Shown: positions 61,067 through 64,000 of the stretch, in pieces | How the letters are laid out: every line of letters begins with the position of its first letter | Numbering within the stretch: the first letter of the stretch is position 1 | Source: SXXZ01 sp041177965 | GTDB taxonomy: Bacteria > Verrucomicrobiota > Verrucomicrobiia > Limisphaerales > UBA9464 | NCBI GenBank assembly: GCA_041177965.1 | Contig: JBEGWF010000043.1 | Coordinates: 1-64,000 of the forward strand | Reading direction: 5' to 3' | Length of the DNA: 64,000 nt | The notes under the pieces: generated by a model | The model's database searches: none | The model's input: the letters and a program-made list of their open reading frames with translations, nothing else | What the model was told of the DNA's origin: nothing | Made by a program: the position numbers and the translations under genes

Positions 61067-61444
61067 TCACGGCCTCAGACGGAGGATCAGGGAGACCTGC
61101 GCGATCGCACACAAGGCCATCAGGATCCACAATGCACGCTCCCATCCCCTCAAACCCCGTTGGACGGGCGCGGTCAGGTGGAATCGGACGACGACGGATC
61201 CGAGGGAGACCGCATCGCCCCAGTGGAGGATGGATTCGCGGACGGGAACGCCGTTGACGGCCACCACGGCATCGCCCAGGGCGCGCAGGGTGCATCGTCC
61301 ATCGGGACCGCGATCGACCCTGGCATGATGCGCCCAGACCCCGGGGGCCGTGAGGACCCAGGCGTTGGAGGGATCGCGGCCCACGGTCAGACCGTCCCCG
61401 GTCCAGGCATGGGCCGGGGCACCGGGGAGGCGGAACTCGAACAT
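61067..61444 (-). CDS. FHA-domain protein with C-terminal membrane anchor
   Basis: A 125-residue protein with one forkhead-associated domain (about residues 8-88) and a C-terminal membrane segment (RALWILMALCAIAQVSLILR). GLTVGRDPSNAWVL holds the FHA Arg, and VVAVNGVPVRES holds the Asn. The phosphothreonine-contacting serine of the usual SxxH is missing: the equivalent reads VWAHHARV. Binding may be altered. Its ATG overlaps the Wza-like stop as TGATG, and the operon also encodes a tyrosine kinase, so a regulatory role in polysaccharide export is reasonable. Confidence 0.8.
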   Translation of the reverse strand: MFEFRLPGAPAHAWTGDGLTVGRDPSNAWVLTAPGVWAHHARVDRGPDGRCTLRALGDAVVAVNGVPVRESILHWGDAVSLGSVVVRFHLTAPVQRGLRGWERALWILMALCAIAQVSLILRLRP

Positions 61445-62097
61445 CAGAGAATGCTTCGGACCACCTCGATGCGATCGCCGGGGTAGAGCGGCAGGTCCAT
61501 CTCCGGGTTCTTGAGGGCGGCCTTGCAATCGACCGTGATCTGCTGGCCGTTGACGCGGGTCACACGCACCTTGCGCCGGTCGGCGTACTCGGTGAAACCG
61601 CCCGCCCGATTGATGGCCTTGAGAACGGTCATGCCGCCCTCGTACGGGAATGAACCCGTCGCGCGGACCTCACCACCGACAGAGACGGTGCGACCGAGCA
61701 CCTGCACGTTCACCGCCAGGCGCTTGTACATCTGCTTCTTGACCGTGAAGAGCTCCCGGATCTCCTTCGAGACATCGGCGGCCATCTTCCCGGCGACCTG
61801 CACCTGCTCGCCCATGTGGATGGTGACGAGTCCGGTCTCAGGCACCTGGAGCTCGGTCGGGGCGATGGGGACCGAGGCCTCGTACATCACGCGGATCACG
61901 TCACCGACGGCGATCCGATCGATGCTGAACACCTCGTTGGTGCCCGCCGAGGCGGTGCCTGGGGACGAACCCTGAGAGGCTGTGCGCTGGCCCCCGGAGA
62001 CACCGGACGGGTCGGAGCCGGTTTGACACCCGCTCCAGAGGACCGCCAGCAGCAACCACCAGGCACACCATCCATTTAGGCCGAATCGACGCATCAT
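61444..62097 (-). CDS. Wza-like polysaccharide export lipoprotein
   Basis: A 217-residue outer-membrane lipoprotein of the polysaccharide biosynthesis/export (Wza/OtnA/GumB) family. The lipobox VLWSGC places the lipid-bearing Cys at residue 24. A Ser/Gly/Thr-rich spacer leads to the Poly_export domain (IAVGDVIRVMYEASVP, LQVPETGLVTIHMGEQV) and a SLBB-like region (VSVGGEVRATGSFPYEGGMT). The protein is shorter than E. coli Wza. It follows the BY-kinase gene by 42 bases and overlaps the FHA gene by one base. Confidence 0.9.
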   Translation of the reverse strand: MMRRFGLNGWCAWWLLLAVLWSGCQTGSDPSGVSGGQRTASQGSSPGTASAGTNEVFSIDRIAVGDVIRVMYEASVPIAPTELQVPETGLVTIHMGEQVQVAGKMAADVSKEIRELFTVKKQMYKRLAVNVQVLGRTVSVGGEVRATGSFPYEGGMTVLKAINRAGGFTEYADRRKVRVTRVNGQQITVDCKAALKNPEMDLPLYPGDRIEVVRSIL

Positions 62098-62139
62098 GTT
62101 TAAATCTTCCGCAGACCTTAGGGGTCCCGGGATCGCGGC

Positions 62140-64000
62140 TCAATACTTGGTCTCCTTGCCGGACTTGTTTTCGGAAGCCTTGGGATCGGCGACAGCGGCG
62201 GCGATCTCCGCGGGCTTGGCCTCCGAACGCTTCTTCTTGGAGAGCTTGCGCTCGCCCTCGGGCTTGCTGTCCTCGCTCTTGGAGTAGTAGTCGTAGTAGT
62301 AGCCGCTGTAGTAGTAGTAGTAGCTGTCCTGGCTGATGTTGATGTTGTTCAACACCACGCCGAGGAGGTGGCCGCCCACCTTCTCGACCATCTGCTTGGC
62401 GCGCAGGGTCATCTGCTGGGGGTACTTGCGGTACTGGACGACCAGCACGGCCATGTCCACCTCGCTGGCCAGCACCGAGGCGTCGCTGACGCCCATGATC
62501 GGCGGGGAGTCGAAGAAGACGAAGTCGTAGCGGCTCTTGGCCTCGGAGATGAACTCCTTCATGGCCGCCGAGTTCAGGATGCCGATGGAGCTGCTCGGCA
62601 GACGGCCGGAGGGCAGGAAGTCGAGCGACGGCACAGGGGTCGTCTGGATGACCTCCTCGAGCCGGTTCTGCTTCAGCAGGTAATTGGTCAAGCCCAGGTT
62701 GTTGGCCACGTTGAGGATCTTGTGGAGGCTCGGGCGGCGCAGATCGGAGTCGACGATCAGCACCCGGCTGCCGTTCTGGGCGAAGACGGTGGCGAGGTTG
62801 AAGATGGTCGTGGACTTGCCCTCGCCGGCGCCGCCGGAGACGACGGTCATGGTACGCCAGTTCGGATCCTTGCGGGAGAAGAGCACGTTGGTGCGAAGCA
62901 CCCGATAGGCCTCGGCGTGCGGGCTGTCGGCACCCTCGGCCATGAGGGCTCCCACGTTCTGTGGAATCACGCCGAGCACCGGGGCCTGGAGGGCCTGCTC
63001 GACGTCGTCGATGGTCTTGACCGAGGTGTCGAGGTATTCGATGAAGAACGCCAAGCCGATGCCGAGGATGAGGCCGAAGACCACGCCGATCGTGATGTTG
63101 ACCGCCTTCTTGGGCCGAACCGGATTCGTCCCGGGCAGCGCATCGTTGATGATCTCCACCGACGAGGTGCTGCTGAGGTCGCGGTCGATGTCCTCCTGGG
63201 CGACGCGGATCTTGATGCCATCGCGGATGCGGCGGGCGCTCTCGAACTCGTTCCGGGCCACGATGTAGGGGCGGAAACGCTCGGTCTCCTTGGAGTTCTT
63301 CTCGATGGTCTCCTGGAGGAAGGTCTTCTGGTTCTCCATCGCCGCCTTCTCCGCCTCCAGGGTGGAGCGCATGCCGCTGAGAATGCCCTGGACGGTGGAA
63401 TCGAGCTGCTCGTCGAGCTTGGCGATCTGCAGCGACCACTTGAGCACCTCGGGGTGATCCGGGCCGAAGTCTGGGCTCAGGCCGGAAGCCTGCCGAAGGG
63501 CGTAGTTGCGGGCCCCGATCAGCGTGTTCAGCTCGGCCGTGGGATTGGCCACCACCAGCGCATTGAGGAGGTGGTCGCCCTTCAGTTGGGCCAACTGCTC
63601 CAGCAGGCGGTTGTTGCGTGTGATGCGGGTCTGGTAGTCTTGGATGACGCCCGTCATGCGGGCGAGCTCCTGAGCCGAAAGGCCCTGGATTTGACCGGTG
63701 TCGGCGATGTCCTCCGGGACCTTCAGCTCGATGCGGATGCGGTCCATCTTCTCGCGGGCATCGGCGACCTCCTTGTCGTAGCGGGCGAGTTTGTTGGTCA
63801 GGGCCTGCCAGGCTTGGTCGCTGCGTCCGGAACGGTTGCGGTTGCGGTAGCTGCCGTAGATCTCGGCGATCTTGTTGGCGATGCGCGCGGCCAGTTCACG
63901 GTCCTCGTTGAAGGCGGTGATCTCGATGATGGCCGTGTTGCGGTACTGGGTGATGTCGACCTCGCGGGACAGGGTCTCGTAGGCGTCCTGAATGGGGAGC
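62140..64000 (-). CDS. Wzc-like polysaccharide copolymerase/BY-kinase, 5' end beyond right edge
   Basis: Chain-length regulator fused to a bacterial tyrosine kinase. About 620 residues are visible; the first membrane segment and N-terminus lie outside the window. Wzz domain with coiled coils, then the second membrane segment AVNITIGVVFGLILGIGLAF and the kinase: Walker A GGAGEGKSTTIFNLA, Walker A' VLIVDSDLRRPS, Walker B FVFFDSPPIMG. The tail has the autophosphorylation tyrosine cluster DSYYYYYSGYYYDYYSKS, ten tyrosines, followed by a Lys/Glu/Ser-rich segment. Wza-like and FHA genes follow in the same operon. Confidence 0.93.
   Translation of the reverse strand, partial: LPIQDAYETLSREVDITQYRNTAIIEITAFNEDRELAARIANKIAEIYGSYRNRNRSGRSDQAWQALTNKLARYDKEVADAREKMDRIRIELKVPEDIADTGQIQGLSAQELARMTGVIQDYQTRITRNNRLLEQLAQLKGDHLLNALVVANPTAELNTLIGARNYALRQASGLSPDFGPDHPEVLKWSLQIAKLDEQLDSTVQGILSGMRSTLEAEKAAMENQKTFLQETIEKNSKETERFRPYIVARNEFESARRIRDGIKIRVAQEDIDRDLSSTSSVEIINDALPGTNPVRPKKAVNITIGVVFGLILGIGLAFFIEYLDTSVKTIDDVEQALQAPVLGVIPQNVGALMAEGADSPHAEAYRVLRTNVLFSRKDPNWRTMTVVSGGAGEGKSTTIFNLATVFAQNGSRVLIVDSDLRRPSLHKILNVANNLGLTNYLLKQNRLEEVIQTTPVPSLDFLPSGRLPSSSIGILNSAAMKEFISEAKSRYDFVFFDSPPIMGVSDASVLASEVDMAVLVVQYRKYPQQMTLRAKQMVEKVGGHLLGVVLNNINISQDSYYYYYSGYYYDYYSKSEDSKPEGERKLSKKKRSEAKPAEIAAAVADPKASENKSGKETKY

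Noticed and set aside
61036..61075. Short direct repeats (GACCGATC, CCGATCACGG)
   Set aside because: Very short, imperfectly spaced and spanning an ordinary convergent gene junction.

Overview
The window is high-GC, gene-dense chromosomal DNA from a Gram-negative bacterium. The gene families suggest a member of the Verrucomicrobiota: a GxGYxYP-type putative glycoside hydrolase, a secreted sialate O-acetylesterase, a Gfo/Idh/MocA oxidoreductase, Kdo synthesis (kdsA) and a Wza/Wzc-type exopolysaccharide export pair. That placement is an inference from gene content; no rRNA or tRNA gene is visible to confirm it. No phage, insertion sequence, plasmid or CRISPR locus was recognised.

Layout. 1-7.2 kb: 5' part of trpE, a WecG/TagA-type glycosyltransferase, a LysR regulator, a secreted esterase, kdsA, a TatD-type hydrolase and a small TPR protein. 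7.2-16.8 kb: a minus-strand run of mfd, GxGYxYP protein, YvlD-like membrane protein, L,D-transpeptidase and SIS protein, with an aldose epimerase diverging from mfd. 16.8-21.3 kb: oxidoreductase, glcF and uup. 21.5-26.6 kb: a plus-strand group DUF1365 / cyclopropane-fatty-acid-synthase-like methyltransferase / DUF1295 / HemN-like radical SAM / moaC. 27-34.1 kb: a small secreted protein with a good promoter, clpX and clpP, an MFS transporter, a small unknown protein and a YgiQ-type radical SAM protein.

34.1-40.4 kb is the most unusual part. Two arrays of related, palindrome-rich tandem repeats (34173-34565 and 39904-40384) bracket a 5.3-kb block holding cysI-cysH-cysD-degT and leuD. Each array is preceded by the same 24-nt head, 20 of 24 positions identical. 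They look like one dispersed repeat family with a defined left end, perhaps of the REP/RAYT kind, but no transposase is present here.

40.4-48.5 kb: panE-leuB, then an SGNH/MBOAT acyl-transfer pair, then a biotin cluster (SDR-bioF-bioA). A C8T5 homopolymer at the end of bioF lies where a -1 slip would fuse BioF to BioA. 49-56.6 kb: a secreted unknown protein, an amidohydrolase, a ribosome hibernation factor, and a heavy-metal RND pump with its TolC partner but no periplasmic adaptor. 56.7-61 kb: a TerC-family membrane protein, recJ and a ferritin-like diiron protein. 61-64 kb: an exopolysaccharide export operon (BY-kinase, Wza-like lipoprotein, FHA protein) running off the right edge.

Functionally the window is mostly housekeeping: DNA repair (mfd, recJ), proteolysis (clpXP), sulfate assimilation, leucine, tryptophan, pantothenate, biotin and molybdopterin synthesis, and envelope building. 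Starts were moved to internal codons wherever the longest open frame began in low-information sequence or overlapped a neighbour implausibly.
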